22,500 nt of DNA from Hormiphora californensis. Taxonomy: Eukaryota; Ctenophora; Tentaculata; Cydippida; Pleurobrachiidae. Shown piece after piece: positions 1 through 8,285 of the stretch. The notes under the pieces are model-generated. The model was given only the letters and a program-made list of their open reading frames with translations. It did not search any database and had not been told where the DNA came from. Each line of letters opens with the position of its first letter. Positions within the stretch are counted from its first letter, which is position 1. The stretch lies in the NCBI GenBank assembly GCA_020137815.1, contig CM035352.1, positions 9,220,719 through 9,243,218 on the forward strand. The letters are read 5' to 3'. Made by a program: the position numbers and the translations under genes.

Positions 1-932
1 TGTGTCAGTCCGTATTGTGTCAGTCCGTATTGTGTTAGTCCGCATTGTGTTAGTCCGCATTGTGTTAGTCCGCATTGTGTTAGTCCGCATTGTGTTAGTC
101 CGCATTGTGTTAGTCCGCATTGTGTTAGTCCGCATTGTGTTAGTCCGCATTGTGTTAGTCCGCATTGTGTTAGTCCGCTTGTGTTAGTCCGCATTGTGTT
201 AGTCCGCATTGTGTTAGTCCGCATTGTGTTAGTCCGCATTGTGTTAGTCCGCATTGTGTTAGTCCACTTGTGTTAGTCCGCATTGTGTTAGTCCGCATTG
301 TGTTAGTCCGCATTGTGTTAGTCCGCATTGTGCTAGTCCGCATTGTGTTAGTCCGCATTGTGTTAGTCCGCATTGTGTTAGTCTGCATTGTGTTAGTCCG
401 CATTGTGTTAGTCCGCATTGTGTTAGTCCGCTTGTGTTAGTCCGCATTGTGTTAGTCCGCATTGTGTTAGTCCGCATTGTGTTAGTCCGCATTGTGATAG
501 TCCGCATTGTGTTAGTCCGCATTGTGTTAGTCCGCATTGTGTTAGTCCGCAGTGTGTTAGTCCGCATTGTGTTAGTCCGCATTGTGTTAGTCCGCATTGT
601 GCTAGTCCGCATTGTGTTAGTCCGCATTGTGTTAGTCCGCATTGTGTTAGTCCGCATTGTGTTAGTCCGCATTGTGTTAGTCCGCATTGTGTTAGTCCGC
701 TTGTGTTAGTCCGCATTGTGTTAGTCCGCATTGTGTTAGTCCGCATTGTGTTAGTCCGCATTGTGTTAGTCCGCATTGTGTTAGTCCGCATTGTGTTAGT
801 CCACTTGTGTTAGTCCGCATTGTGTTAGTCCGCGTTGTGTTAGTCCGCATTGTGTTAGTCCGCATTGTGTTAGTCCGCATTGTGTTAGTCCGCATTGTGT
901 TAGTCCGCATTGTGTTAGTCCGCATTGTGTTA
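1..932. repeat. 15-bp minisatellite, about 60 copies
   Basis: Tandem array of the unit TGTGTTAGTCCGCAT, running from the window edge to about 932. Most copies are identical. Single-base variants (for example TGTGCTAG near 331 and 601) occur, and shortened 13-bp units that lack AT (CGCTTG or CCACTTG) occur near 178, 268, 430, 702 and 803. Because 15 is a multiple of three, the array is open in several frames on both strands, giving long but meaningless Val-Arg-Ile or Met-Arg-Thr-Asn repeats. The true left end lies outside the window. Confidence 0.97.
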
Positions 933-1305
933 TAGCTTGTTCCGATTATTTAGCTGAGCTCCAAGCTGTTTTGTTTCTCTTTGTTATTAATATGCAACTT
1001 TGCTTGAGAGGGAAATCCCCAAAGCTGGTAAATTAATTGCTCCCGTTGTAGCAAGATTGTACTGACGTCAAACAGACGCTTGTGTGCAATACTGTTGGTC
1101 GAGTATTGTGACAATCTTTGAAATATTTCTTTGTAATACTTTATAGATAATGGTTTCTTTTGCAATTTGTCTCAATATTTTGATTGGATTTGTCTAGGAT
1201 TCGTTATTTTGAATATGCATTATTTTATTTTCTACTGTATCCCAAATTGTCTGAAATATTGAGCATCCAATACCTACATCCAACATATCTACTTGTCTTG
1301 ACATC
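933..1305 (+). promoter_or_regulatory. 5' flank / possible promoter of the GPCR gene
   Basis: Unique sequence between the minisatellite and the first recognised GPCR coding exon. It contains a perfect palindromic CRE-type octamer TGACGTCA at 1063-1070, about 240 bp before the ATG. No clear TATA box was picked out. The frame of exon 1 is open upstream only back to a TGA at 1252, and the codons between include an N-x-S sequon (Asn-Ile-Ser). An upstream exon spliced into this stretch therefore remains possible. The promoter role is inferred from position only. Confidence 0.3.
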
Positions 1306-1480
1306 ATGTTTTTTAAAGCAATGCAACCTAACTTGGTTGACTCATGTTTTGGTGTTCTGGCAATGTTTACCTTCCTTATTGGACTAACAGGAAACTCCGT
1401 GTCTCTCTCTTACTTCCTTCAGAGCAGGGGGAAACTCTTCAAAATCAGTCGGATACTTTACACTTACATTACTATTATTG
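1306..1480 (+). CDS. Rhodopsin-family GPCR, exon 1 of 3 (TM1 and start of TM2)
   Basis: First coding exon of a class A seven-transmembrane receptor of 348 aa (exons 1306-1480, 8041-8285, 8426-9052). The ATG at 1306 gives a very short N-terminus (about 14 residues). TM1 follows at about 15-38 with the conserved Gly-Asn (GLTGN, N30 = position 1.50), then the first intracellular loop (RGKLFK) and the start of TM2 (YTYITII). The exon ends in ...ATTATTG followed by a consensus donor GTAAGT at 1481, phase 1. The split codon is completed by AT of exon 2 to make the conserved TM2 aspartate (D59 = 2.50), which strongly supports the joint. The last ~18 coding bases are themselves one unit of the 25-bp repeat that fills the adjacent intron. 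An additional upstream exon with a longer N-terminus cannot be excluded. The ligand is unknown. Confidence 0.82.
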
Positions 1481-1706
1481 GTAAGTAACTTACATTATAC
1501 AATATTGGTAAGTAGTACATTATACATTATTGGTAAGTAGTACATTATACATTATTGGTAAGTAGTACATTATACATTATTGGTAAGTAGTACATTATAA
1601 ATTATTGGTAAGTAACTTACATTATACATTATTGGTAAGTAGTACATTATACATTATTGGTAAGTAACTTACATTATACATTATTGGTAAGTAGTACATT
1701 ATACAT
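1481..1706 (+). repeat. 25-bp tandem repeat carrying the splice donor, block 1
   Basis: Array of the unit GTAAGTAGTACATTATACATTATTG (described in two halves: GTAAGTAGTACATT and ATACATTATTG), starting exactly at the intron 1 donor. Nine copies of GGTAAGTA occur between 1480 and 1692. Variants with GTAAGTAACTTAC are self-complementary. The end of exon 1 (CTTACATTACTATTATTG) is a diverged copy of the unit, so the array probably grew by duplicating the exon-intron boundary. Confidence 0.93.
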
Positions 1707-2272
1707 TACTAGCAAAACTGGGGCGATCGTACCGATCGCAAATCGAGGGATCTGTTTCCATATTTTTTTTCGATGTCTCCATCTCTCTGTCTCTCTCTGT
1801 CTCTGTCTCTCTCTATCTCTCTGTCTCTCTCTATCTCTCTCCATCTCTCTGTCTCTCTCTGTCTCTGTCTCTCTCTGTCTCTGTCTCTCTCTGTCTCTGT
1901 CTCTCTGCGGCCTCTCTGTCCCACTGTCTCTCCCTCTCTCTTTCTCTCTCGCTTATATGCTATATGCTATGTGATCCCTATCTTTTTCCTATCTCTCTTT
2001 CTCTCCCTTTTATGTTTGTGATGTGACCCCTCTAGTTTGCAAGCAGTTCTCTAGCACTTGTGATACGTGATACCTACGAATCACGTCGTCACACTGACGG
2101 ATCACGTCGTCACACTGACGGATCACGTCGTCATACTGACGGATCACGTCGTCACACTGACGGATCACGTCGTCATACTGACGGATCACGTCGTCACACT
2201 GACGGATCACGTCGTCACACTGACGATAGGGTGTCACATTTCCGACCAAATTTTCATTAGATATAGTTAGAT
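1707..2272. repeat. Insert between the two 25-bp arrays: hairpin, CT-rich tract and 21-bp array
   Basis: The stretch separates two blocks of the same 25-bp repeat. It begins with a perfect 7-bp stem with a 3-base loop at 1723-1739 (GCGATCG-TAC-CGATCGC). A degenerate (CTCTGT)n tract follows at about 1770-1960. It ends with seven copies of a 21-bp unit (TCACGTCGTCACACTGACGG plus A) at about 2080-2225. No coding potential is credible. It may be a later insertion into the array, but no target duplication was found. Confidence 0.7.
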
Positions 2273-2456
2273 TGGTAAGTAACTTACATTATACATTATT
2301 GGTAAGTAGTACATTATACATTATTGGTAAGTAGTACATTATACATTATTGGTAAGTAGTACATTATACATTATTGGTAAGTAGTACATTATACATTATT
2401 GGTAAGTAGTACATTATACTATTATTGGTAAATAGTACATTATACATTATTGGTAG
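2273..2456 (+). repeat. 25-bp tandem repeat carrying the splice donor, block 2
   Basis: Second block of the same unit as at 1481-1706, with six intact GGTAAGTA copies and two degraded ones (GGTAAATA near 2427, GGTAGTA near 2450). Unit order and phase match block 1, so the two were once probably contiguous. Confidence 0.92.
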
Positions 2457-2562
2457 TATTATAGTGGTAGGTTATTATAATAGTCATTCATAACTTGTAG
2501 TTCAGTATAATGTAGCAAATTATTATTATTCAAAAGATGCCTACTAATGCCATAAGAGGGAT

Positions 2563-2576
2563 TATTGAGAGAGAGA

Positions 2577-2624
<48 letters not shown>

Positions 2625-2697
2625 ATAGTACTCTACTATCTCTATCTTCTCTCTTCTCTCGCTCTCGCTCTCTCTCTCTCTCTCTCTCCTCTCTCGA
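2563..2697. repeat. (GA)n followed by (CT)n, a mirror/inverted microsatellite
   Basis: About 58 bp of GA repeats is followed, after a short AGATAGTACTCTACTATCT core, by about 50 bp of CT-rich repeats. The two halves are complementary, so the region can fold into a long hairpin. It lies in GPCR intron 1 and has no gene content. Confidence 0.85.
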
Positions 2698-2961
2698 TCG
2701 TCTCTAGATGTATTGTTGCACATCCTTATGTGTTTGACTTAAATGTCTCTCACCCTTCAATTTCGTTCACTGTCGACGATGGGAAAGGTTAAAGATCTTT
2801 CAGAGGTTGTCAACAAGCTGCCAATTTGATAGTTCATATATGTTACAAGAGAGAGAGTATAGTGAAGTTAGAGAGGCTGCAATAGTTCATATTATAATGT
2901 GACAACCAAAACGGTTGCAGAGCCTCCCTTCACGGCCACTACCAATCTATTCCAACTGTAT

Positions 2962-2970
2962 CCCTATAAC
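2962..2970 (+). repeat. Target-site duplication, left copy (CCCTATAAC)
   Basis: Nine-base direct repeat immediately before the left terminal inverted repeat. An identical CCCTATAAC lies at 7830-7838, immediately after the right terminal inverted repeat. Exact placement at both ends marks the boundaries of a cut-and-paste style insertion. Confidence 0.88.
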
Positions 2971-3350
2971 GGCAGGTCGGAAGAATCTCGATACCGAAAT
3001 ATATATGTATTTCAAATACATATGTATTTCAAATACACATGTCTATTTCAACTGAAATATATATGTATTTCAAATATATATGTATTTCAAATGCTAATGA
3101 GGGGGATGGACATTGGACATGTGATACGATTCTGGAACGCCTTATTAGCAGTGGGAGACAATACGGGATATGAACCATGTGATTCGGGGAAGCTTATTAG
3201 CAGTAGGAGACGATACGAGATATGGAACATGATTCGGGGAAGCCAATCAAGAGTGTTAGACGATATGAGACACGATTCGGGGAAGGTTTCTATCGCTTTC
3301 CATCTCTATGACCCTATCCACATCTCTGTGTCTCTCTTTCTTTCTCTTTC

Positions 3351-3889
3351 TTTCTCTATCTCCCTCTTTCTCTCTAACTTTCTCGAAGGGAGAAAGATAA
3401 ACATGGAGAAAGAGAGATACCCATAACTTTTTACCGAATGACATGAGAAAAGACATGGTTTAGCCATGCGAATTGAATGGATGATATCTTCTTGACCTCC
3501 CTGACCATTAGTCCTTCAATGCCGCCACCTCCTTCCAATCCGGTTTCTCTAGCTAAACCGACAATCTGCAAGAAACGACCGAGAGGCTAGGTGCCTACAT
3601 CTGGTAGGCGGACTCTAGTGCTAACGGACTCTATATATAAACCCAAGGAGGACTCTATATCTAGCCCTAACCTATACACTAAACCCTAACCTCGAACCCA
3701 AATAACAGCCCTAACACTTCTAAACGAGTATAGAGGTACAGCAAACTCTCGTTTCCGGCCTAACGGCCGAAATCTCGAGTTCGCTTTTCGTGATTTTAGC
3801 ACTAGAGTCCGCTTACCGCCTACATCTACCTGCTAGGAAAGCGACGAAACCTATTTCCACGGAGCTCAACTGTCTTTTCTCATTCGAAA
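3351..3889. other. Loop region of the foldback element
   Basis: Unique spacer between the long inverted arms. It contains a smaller inverted repeat, 3602-3624 against 3796-3818 (21 of 23 bases pair; core GCGGACTCTAGTGCTAA), a direct repeat GCCTACATCT (3593 and 3818), and repeated GGACTCTATAT motifs. No credible ORF was found. The CCCTAA-like words near 3660-3720 are irregular and are not a telomere repeat. Confidence 0.6.
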
Positions 3890-4223
3890 GAAAGAGAGAC
3901 AGACAGAGAGACACAGCGATGTGGATAGGGTCATAGGGATGGAAAGCGATAGAAACCTTCCCCGAATCGTGTCTCATATCGTCTAACACTCTTGATTGGC
4001 TTCCCCGAATCATGTTCCATATCTCGTATCGTCTCCTACTGCTAATAAGCTTCCCCGAATCACATGGTTCATATCCCGTATTGTCTCCCACTGCTAATAA
4101 GGCGTTCCAGAATCGTATCACATGTCCATCCCCCTCATTAGCATTTGAAATACATATATATTTGAAATACATATATATTTCAGTTGAAATAGACATGTGT
4201 ATTTGAAATACATATGTATTTGA

Positions 4224-7200
4224 GTAAGTTGAGAACATGAAGCCAGACCAAACCCAAAGAACCGAGACAAACCCCGCAAAACCAACCTCCAAACCAAACA
4301 ACCAGCAAACCTCCACCAAACCTCCACCAACCTCCAAACCTCCAACAACCTCCAAACCTCCGCCAACCTCCAAACCTCCAAACCTAAACGCAACCTAACG
4401 ACACCTAACTCCGCCAAACACCAAGAGATCCGGAACAGCGGAAAGACCGAGACCCTCCGTCCACTAAGATGGTAAATGTGGACACTCGCCAGAAACCGAG
4501 ACTCAGATCGAACTCATCAGCCGTAAACCTGACACCGTTTCGGGGCTTTAATTCGGTACGGGTACACAAGGTACTAAGTCAGGCGCCCCGGCAATCTCGA
4601 TAATCTGAGACCACCGTTCGATCTATACCCAGTTGCCCGGAATGAATGTGTCGACTGGGGTCCCTCACTGCCTCCCCCTTTGACAGGTTTATGACAGTAA
4701 GGGTACATCCGTCCAAACACACACTCCACTGCGAGGGCGAGTCTCAACCACTTCACTGCCTCCACTACTCCACATTCCTGTACTCCCACTCCTTCTTCGC
4801 CGAATGGAAGTAGATCCACATGGAACAGTGAGCAGCCTCTTTCCCCGTGTCCTTAACCAGCTTCCTAAGACCCCTCCCTCTAAACCCAAGACGAGAAGCT
4901 GCTCTAACCAGACTATCCGCGACCTGCCCTCGAGCCCCAACCTCTACCGCCATATTAAAACACCTCCACCCATTAGACTCACACTCCCTCTCAAGGTCCG
5001 TGTACCGTTCAATCTTGAGAGTATGGGCATCCCCTATTCTCTCTTCTGCAGGGCAAGTGAGCTCCCACCAGATCACCGTCTTTACCTCTCGCGAGAAGAC
5101 AACAAGATCAGGCCTTAACCTGGTCTGGGCGATCTCCGCCGGGAACTTGAGCTGACTTCCGATGTCAGAGAGGACAACCCAGTCCTTAGCGCCTGACAGG
5201 ATCCCACACCCACTAACCCTCTTCTTCCCCTTCTTCTTCCCCTTCTTACCCTCTGCAACGAACTCGATACTCCGGGACCCTCTCGTGGACCTCGATGCAG
5301 CGTTAGCACGGACCTCGCAGTGAAACTTTACCTGCTCGCCTATCTGCCGCAGGACCTTGTCATGCCGCCACCGGTATCTCCCCTGACCCAGAGCCACCTT
5401 ACAGCCGGTTAGAATATGGCGAATACTCCCTGGAGCATCACCACACAGCTTGCAAAGACCGTCTTCCCCTTCCTTCCACTTCTTTGCAAGCGACGGCACG
5501 ACAAGGGTTCCATATACTGCTCTTAGGATGAAGCCAACCATTCCCTCCTTCATGTCGAATAGGCTTCTCCAGCTTAACTCCATCGAGACCACATCCTCCC
5601 TCCAAGCTAACCACATCCCCTGAACCTCTAACTGCATGGTCTCTACAGTCCTCACCTGGTCTAACCTCTCTCGAACTCGCTCAATCACAACACCTCTCCT
5701 CTCGCTGTCCGACAGCTTCTCCCAAGGCTTTCGCCACTCACCGAAGCCAATCCCTGCCCTAGGGTATGGAGGAATCATACCGCGGACTGCATCACACCGA
5801 ACATCACTAACTGCCTCCTCTAACTCTTCCCCTGCTTTCCACTTCCTACCAGACCTGACAAGAGGCTGAAGCGCTAGGATAACTTCATCCTGTGAAGAAC
5901 TGTAAGTCTGCTGCAGTCTACACTTCTCCACTTTCCAGGTGTCAAGGAGGCTGTTCAACGGGAGCCGTACAGAAGACTCCGAGTTGAACAGACAAAGTCT
6001 GCTAAGAGTGTGACCTCCACCCAACCACTTTCGCAGGAAACTGTTTACTGACTGTTCCCAGGCTGCTACGGTGGTCAACGGGGTGTCGTAGATTGCCAGA
6101 GGCCACTTCATCTTAGGCAGAACAAGATACTGGTAACCCCAGCACTTCTCCAAACCCGATAATCCACTCTCGTCCAACCGTCCCATCCACAACTTCAGCT
6201 GGCGAGCTGTTTCCTCGATGGCGACGGTGTCCCTTACATCAGCCCGAATCCACCGACCAAGGAACTTAATCGGCTTCTCAGTAACGTTCGGGATCGTCTC
6301 ACCCCCAAACGACAAACTCACCGACTCTACCACCTTACCTCCCTCCAACACCAGGGCCCGAGACTTAGATGACTTAACAGTAAATCTCGCCCACTCCACA
6401 AACTCTCCAAACACCGACAACATAACTTGCATGTCACTCTGTGTGGCAGTGACGAGGCAACTGTCATCCATGAACAGCTTCAAAGGAGGGACCGGTGTGC
6501 CATCTTTCACGTAGGCCACACTACGCGGTATCTTGATGGCCAGATACTCCGATACCATGTTCATACACAGTACAAACAAAATAACGGAGATGACACACCC
6601 CATGAATATTCCGACCTCGAACTGTTGCCAGTTCGATGTTACCTCCCTTGAACTGAACCTACCGAAGACTCCAGAAAAGTAACTCAGGACTATGTCCACG
6701 ATCGGCTGTGGAACTCGATAGAACCGGAGAGCCTTGACGATCAAGAGGTGAGGCACGGCACCATAGGCATTCGCCAAATCCAACCAGACCACCGACAGGT
6801 CCCGCCTCATAATCCTTGCGTCCTTCAAGGTCTCCCACATAGCCCCGAAGTGTTCCACACATCCACTTACCCCAGGAACACCACCTTTCTGGATCCGCCT
6901 ATCCACGTACCCATTCTCTACCACAAACTCTGTTAAGCGCCTCGCAAGTGTCCCTAGGTAGATCTTTCCCTGGACGTTACCTAAGGAAATCGGTCTACCA
7001 GTCGCCGGAGTGAAATCCCCTTCCCCCTTGGGAATGTACACTCCTTCAAACCAGCGACAGTTTTCTGGATATCTCCGGTACTTAAAAGCAGACTTGTTCA
7101 AGTTCCACAAGTTCCGGGAAATCTTAGGACACCGCTTGTACACCAAGTATGGGATGGCATTGGGACCTGGTGCACTTCTAGCGCGAGCCTTCTCCACCAC

Positions 7201-7789
7201 CGACTGGTGTTCCTTCCAGGAGATAGGCTTCATGTTGAAAGCGACCTCTGGTTCAGGTGCAAAGTCTGGGAGCCCAGCTAGTACCCCGAGGGCCTTCCCC
7301 CGCTCAGGGTCTCCGTAGGTAGTCTGGAGATGTTGATCTAGCTGGTCCTTCGAGCAGCGCAGTTCCCCAACTGGACTCGGCTCTAGGATTTCCTTCACAG
7401 CTTTGAAGGGGCTCCTCTTGAACAGACCTCTCTGTCGCTTCCTTTCTCTCTCGTTCTCTCTCCTTCTCTCTGCATTCCTCAGCTTGGATAACTGGGAAGC
7501 AATCTCCCTCACCTTACCTTCCCAGCCTACCTTCCTCTCCGCCCTCACAACTCTCCTCTCCGCCACCAGGGACTCAATCAACCTACACCTCCTACTCCGA
7601 AAGGGTTCCTTGCGGCCACCCTTCTTCACCTCCACCAGACCAAACATCTCTAGGCCAACCTCATACACAACCGTAAAATGAACATCCATCTTATCCTGGT
7701 ACAAACAGCCAGCCTGCCCATCCCTTAACCTTTCAGAGACCGAATCCTCGTACTCTTTCCATCTACTATCTGTCCCCGATGGCCAGTTC
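4224..7789 (-). mobile_element. 5'-truncated R2/Hero-like non-LTR retrotransposon inserted in a foldback arm
   Basis: This segment is present in the right arm of the foldback element and absent from the matching point of the left arm (between 3010 and 3012). It therefore looks like a later insertion with about 1 bp lost and no clear target duplication. On the minus strand it contains the RT-endonuclease ORF (7791-4765) and a 3' untranslated region (4764-4224) with a run of CCTCCAAAC-type short repeats at about 4300-4385. There is no poly(A) tail. R2-type elements often have no poly(A) and make small target deletions, which fits. The Hero assignment rests on recalled family motifs and is tentative; the alternative is that the RT is an integral part of a TIR-bounded element. 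Confidence 0.68.
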
Positions 7790-7791
7790 AT
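4765..7791 (-). CDS. Reverse transcriptase with C-terminal restriction-like endonuclease (non-LTR, R2/Hero-like), N-terminally truncated
   Basis: Uninterrupted 1008-aa ORF. The protein would nick the target and reverse transcribe its own RNA from the nick (target-primed reverse transcription). After a basic, Arg/Glu-rich N-terminal region (to ~150) come RT motifs: a template-grip region with APGPN near 210, GRPISLGNVQGK near 265, motif A LDLANAYG (D338), the catalytic FMDD (440-443, in place of YADD), and the thumb. A CCHC knuckle follows (C780, C783, H792, C797), then the PD-x14-E endonuclease (P894-D895, E910, with KIERY 926-930). All catalytic residues are present. The N-terminal zinc-finger region expected in R2-like proteins is missing. 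The ATG is made at the junction (AT from the transposon TIR, G from the insert), so the start is fortuitous. Ordinary LINE endonucleases (APE type) are excluded by this architecture. Confidence 0.9.
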   Translation of the reverse strand: MNWPSGTDSRWKEYEDSVSERLRDGQAGCLYQDKMDVHFTVVYEVGLEMFGLVEVKKGGRKEPFRSRRCRLIESLVAERRVVRAERKVGWEGKVREIASQLSKLRNAERRRENERERKRQRGLFKRSPFKAVKEILEPSPVGELRCSKDQLDQHLQTTYGDPERGKALGVLAGLPDFAPEPEVAFNMKPISWKEHQSVVEKARARSAPGPNAIPYLVYKRCPKISRNLWNLNKSAFKYRRYPENCRWFEGVYIPKGEGDFTPATGRPISLGNVQGKIYLGTLARRLTEFVVENGYVDRRIQKGGVPGVSGCVEHFGAMWETLKDARIMRRDLSVVWLDLANAYGAVPHLLIVKALRFYRVPQPIVDIVLSYFSGVFGRFSSREVTSNWQQFEVGIFMGCVISVILFVLCMNMVSEYLAIKIPRSVAYVKDGTPVPPLKLFMDDSCLVTATQSDMQVMLSVFGEFVEWARFTVKSSKSRALVLEGGKVVESVSLSFGGETIPNVTEKPIKFLGRWIRADVRDTVAIEETARQLKLWMGRLDESGLSGLEKCWGYQYLVLPKMKWPLAIYDTPLTTVAAWEQSVNSFLRKWLGGGHTLSRLCLFNSESSVRLPLNSLLDTWKVEKCRLQQTYSSSQDEVILALQPLVRSGRKWKAGEELEEAVSDVRCDAVRGMIPPYPRAGIGFGEWRKPWEKLSDSERRGVVIERVRERLDQVRTVETMQLEVQGMWLAWREDVVSMELSWRSLFDMKEGMVGFILRAVYGTLVVPSLAKKWKEGEDGLCKLCGDAPGSIRHILTGCKVALGQGRYRWRHDKVLRQIGEQVKFHCEVRANAASRSTRGSRSIEFVAEGKKGKKKGKKRVSGCGILSGAKDWVVLSDIGSQLKFPAEIAQTRLRPDLVVFSREVKTVIWWELTCPAEERIGDAHTLKIERYTDLERECESNGWRCFNMAVEVGARGQVADSLVRAASRLGFRGRGLRKLVKDTGKEAAHCSMWIYFHSAKKEWEYRNVE

Positions 7792-7829
7792 ACATATATA
7801 TTTCGGTGTCGAGATTCTTCCGACCTGCC

Positions 7830-7838
7830 CCCTATAAC
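7830..7838 (+). repeat. Target-site duplication, right copy (CCCTATAAC)
   Basis: Identical to 2962-2970 and directly abutting the end of the right terminal inverted repeat (...CCGACCTGCC). Confidence 0.88.
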
Positions 7839-7950
7839 ATAACTCTATTGTAAATGAGATTTAGCACGGCCTGCCCGCTGCACTAGATCCCCAGTAATGT
7901 ATCCCTATAGAAAGCAAGTAGCAGAAAAGTATCTCTTCATTAAAACATTC

Positions 7951-8034
7951 ACCACGCTACAATGTTAACATGTTCACCATGTTACAATGTTAACATGTTA
8001 ACATGTTACAATGTTACAATGTTAACATGTTACA
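7951..8034 (+). repeat. Short AACATGTT/ACAATGTT repeats before the exon 2 acceptor
   Basis: Irregular tandem run of 8-10-bp units (TTAACATG, TTACAATG) ending 6 bp before the TTTCAG acceptor of GPCR exon 2. It occupies the place where a pyrimidine tract would be expected; the local pyrimidine content is weak. Confidence 0.75.
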
Positions 8035-8040
8035 TTTCAG

Positions 8041-8285
8041 ATCTGATAACAAGTTGTCTAATGCTACCTATTGCAATGAGTAGCCTGTGCAATAGAAAGG
8101 CCCTGTTATTCTCCAACCAAGTGTTTTGCAACGTTCACGGGTTCCTATGGAACATCACCAGCAGACTGTCTATATTTCTGGTGATGGTACTAAGCCTTAC
8201 CCGTACCACCTTCCTCGTCATGCCACTTAGGAAACTAAACAAAACTGCAGTCATCGTCTCAGTTGCTGTATACGGGATTATGCAG
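8041..8285 (+). CDS. Rhodopsin-family GPCR, exon 2 of 3 (TM2-TM4)
   Basis: Starts after the acceptor TTTCAG at 8035-8040 and ends before GTAAAA at 8286 (phase 1 in, phase 0 out); it supplies residues 59-140. It carries the rest of TM2 (D59, LITSCLMLP), the extracellular loop, the TM3 cysteine (C88, FCNVHGF) expected to form the disulfide with C163 in loop 2, TM3 and the start of TM4. The usual Asp-Arg-Tyr at the end of TM3 is replaced by Thr-Arg-Thr (SLTRT, R113 retained). The TM4 tryptophan position appears to be Tyr or another residue. A retained Arg without Asp and Tyr is seen in some invertebrate orphan receptors and may alter G-protein coupling; that is inference. The acceptor is preceded by a cluster of AACATGTT repeats. 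Confidence 0.88.

Larger units (their letters stand above)
2971..7829. mobile_element. Foldback DNA transposon with 40-bp TIRs, containing a nested retroelement
   Basis: The left end (2971-3010) begins GGCAGGTCGGAAGAATCTCG. The right end (7829 down to 7790, minus strand) begins identically, and the two match over 40 bp with one mismatch. They are flanked by the 9-bp duplication CCCTATAAC. Inside, a left arm (2971 to ~3350) is repeated inverted at 3890-4223 (near identical; the left copy has a 7-bp insertion near 3113), separated by a ~540-bp loop. If 4224-7789 is removed, the right arm rejoins the right TIR and matches the left arm, giving a 1.3-kb palindromic element with ~380-bp arms. Each arm contains three ~50-bp subterminal repeats that end in GATTCGGGGAAG, like binding sites. 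A 9-bp duplication suggests a Mutator-like transposase acting in trans, but no transposase is encoded here. The element sits in GPCR intron 1. Confidence 0.82.

Noticed and set aside
2-925. Long Val-Arg-Ile and Met-Arg-Thr-Asn repeat ORFs on both strands
   Set aside because: They are translations of a 15-bp minisatellite that is open in several frames; there is no non-repetitive coding sequence attached.
1480-1706. CRISPR-like array (25-bp repeats)
   Set aside because: The units are contiguous without unique spacers, and the context is an animal intron.
1709-2021. Ser/Leu-rich and Arg/Glu-rich ORFs in CT/GA tracts (also near 9700, 18000 and 18830)
   Set aside because: Low-complexity translations of microsatellites.
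2899-3426. Plus-strand ORF of 175 codons (and its 186-codon mirror at 3813-4373)
   Set aside because: Both are translations of the transposon arms, which are near-identical inverted copies; the repeated peptide follows from the DNA repeat, not from coding selection.
3660-3720. CCCTAA-like words resembling telomeric repeat
   Set aside because: Only a few irregular occurrences (CCCTAACC, AACCCTAACC) with no tandem array.
4804-7681. Numerous ORFs of 60-104 codons overlapping the RT gene
   Set aside because: They lie in other frames of an intact 1008-codon ORF with clear RT and endonuclease motifs.
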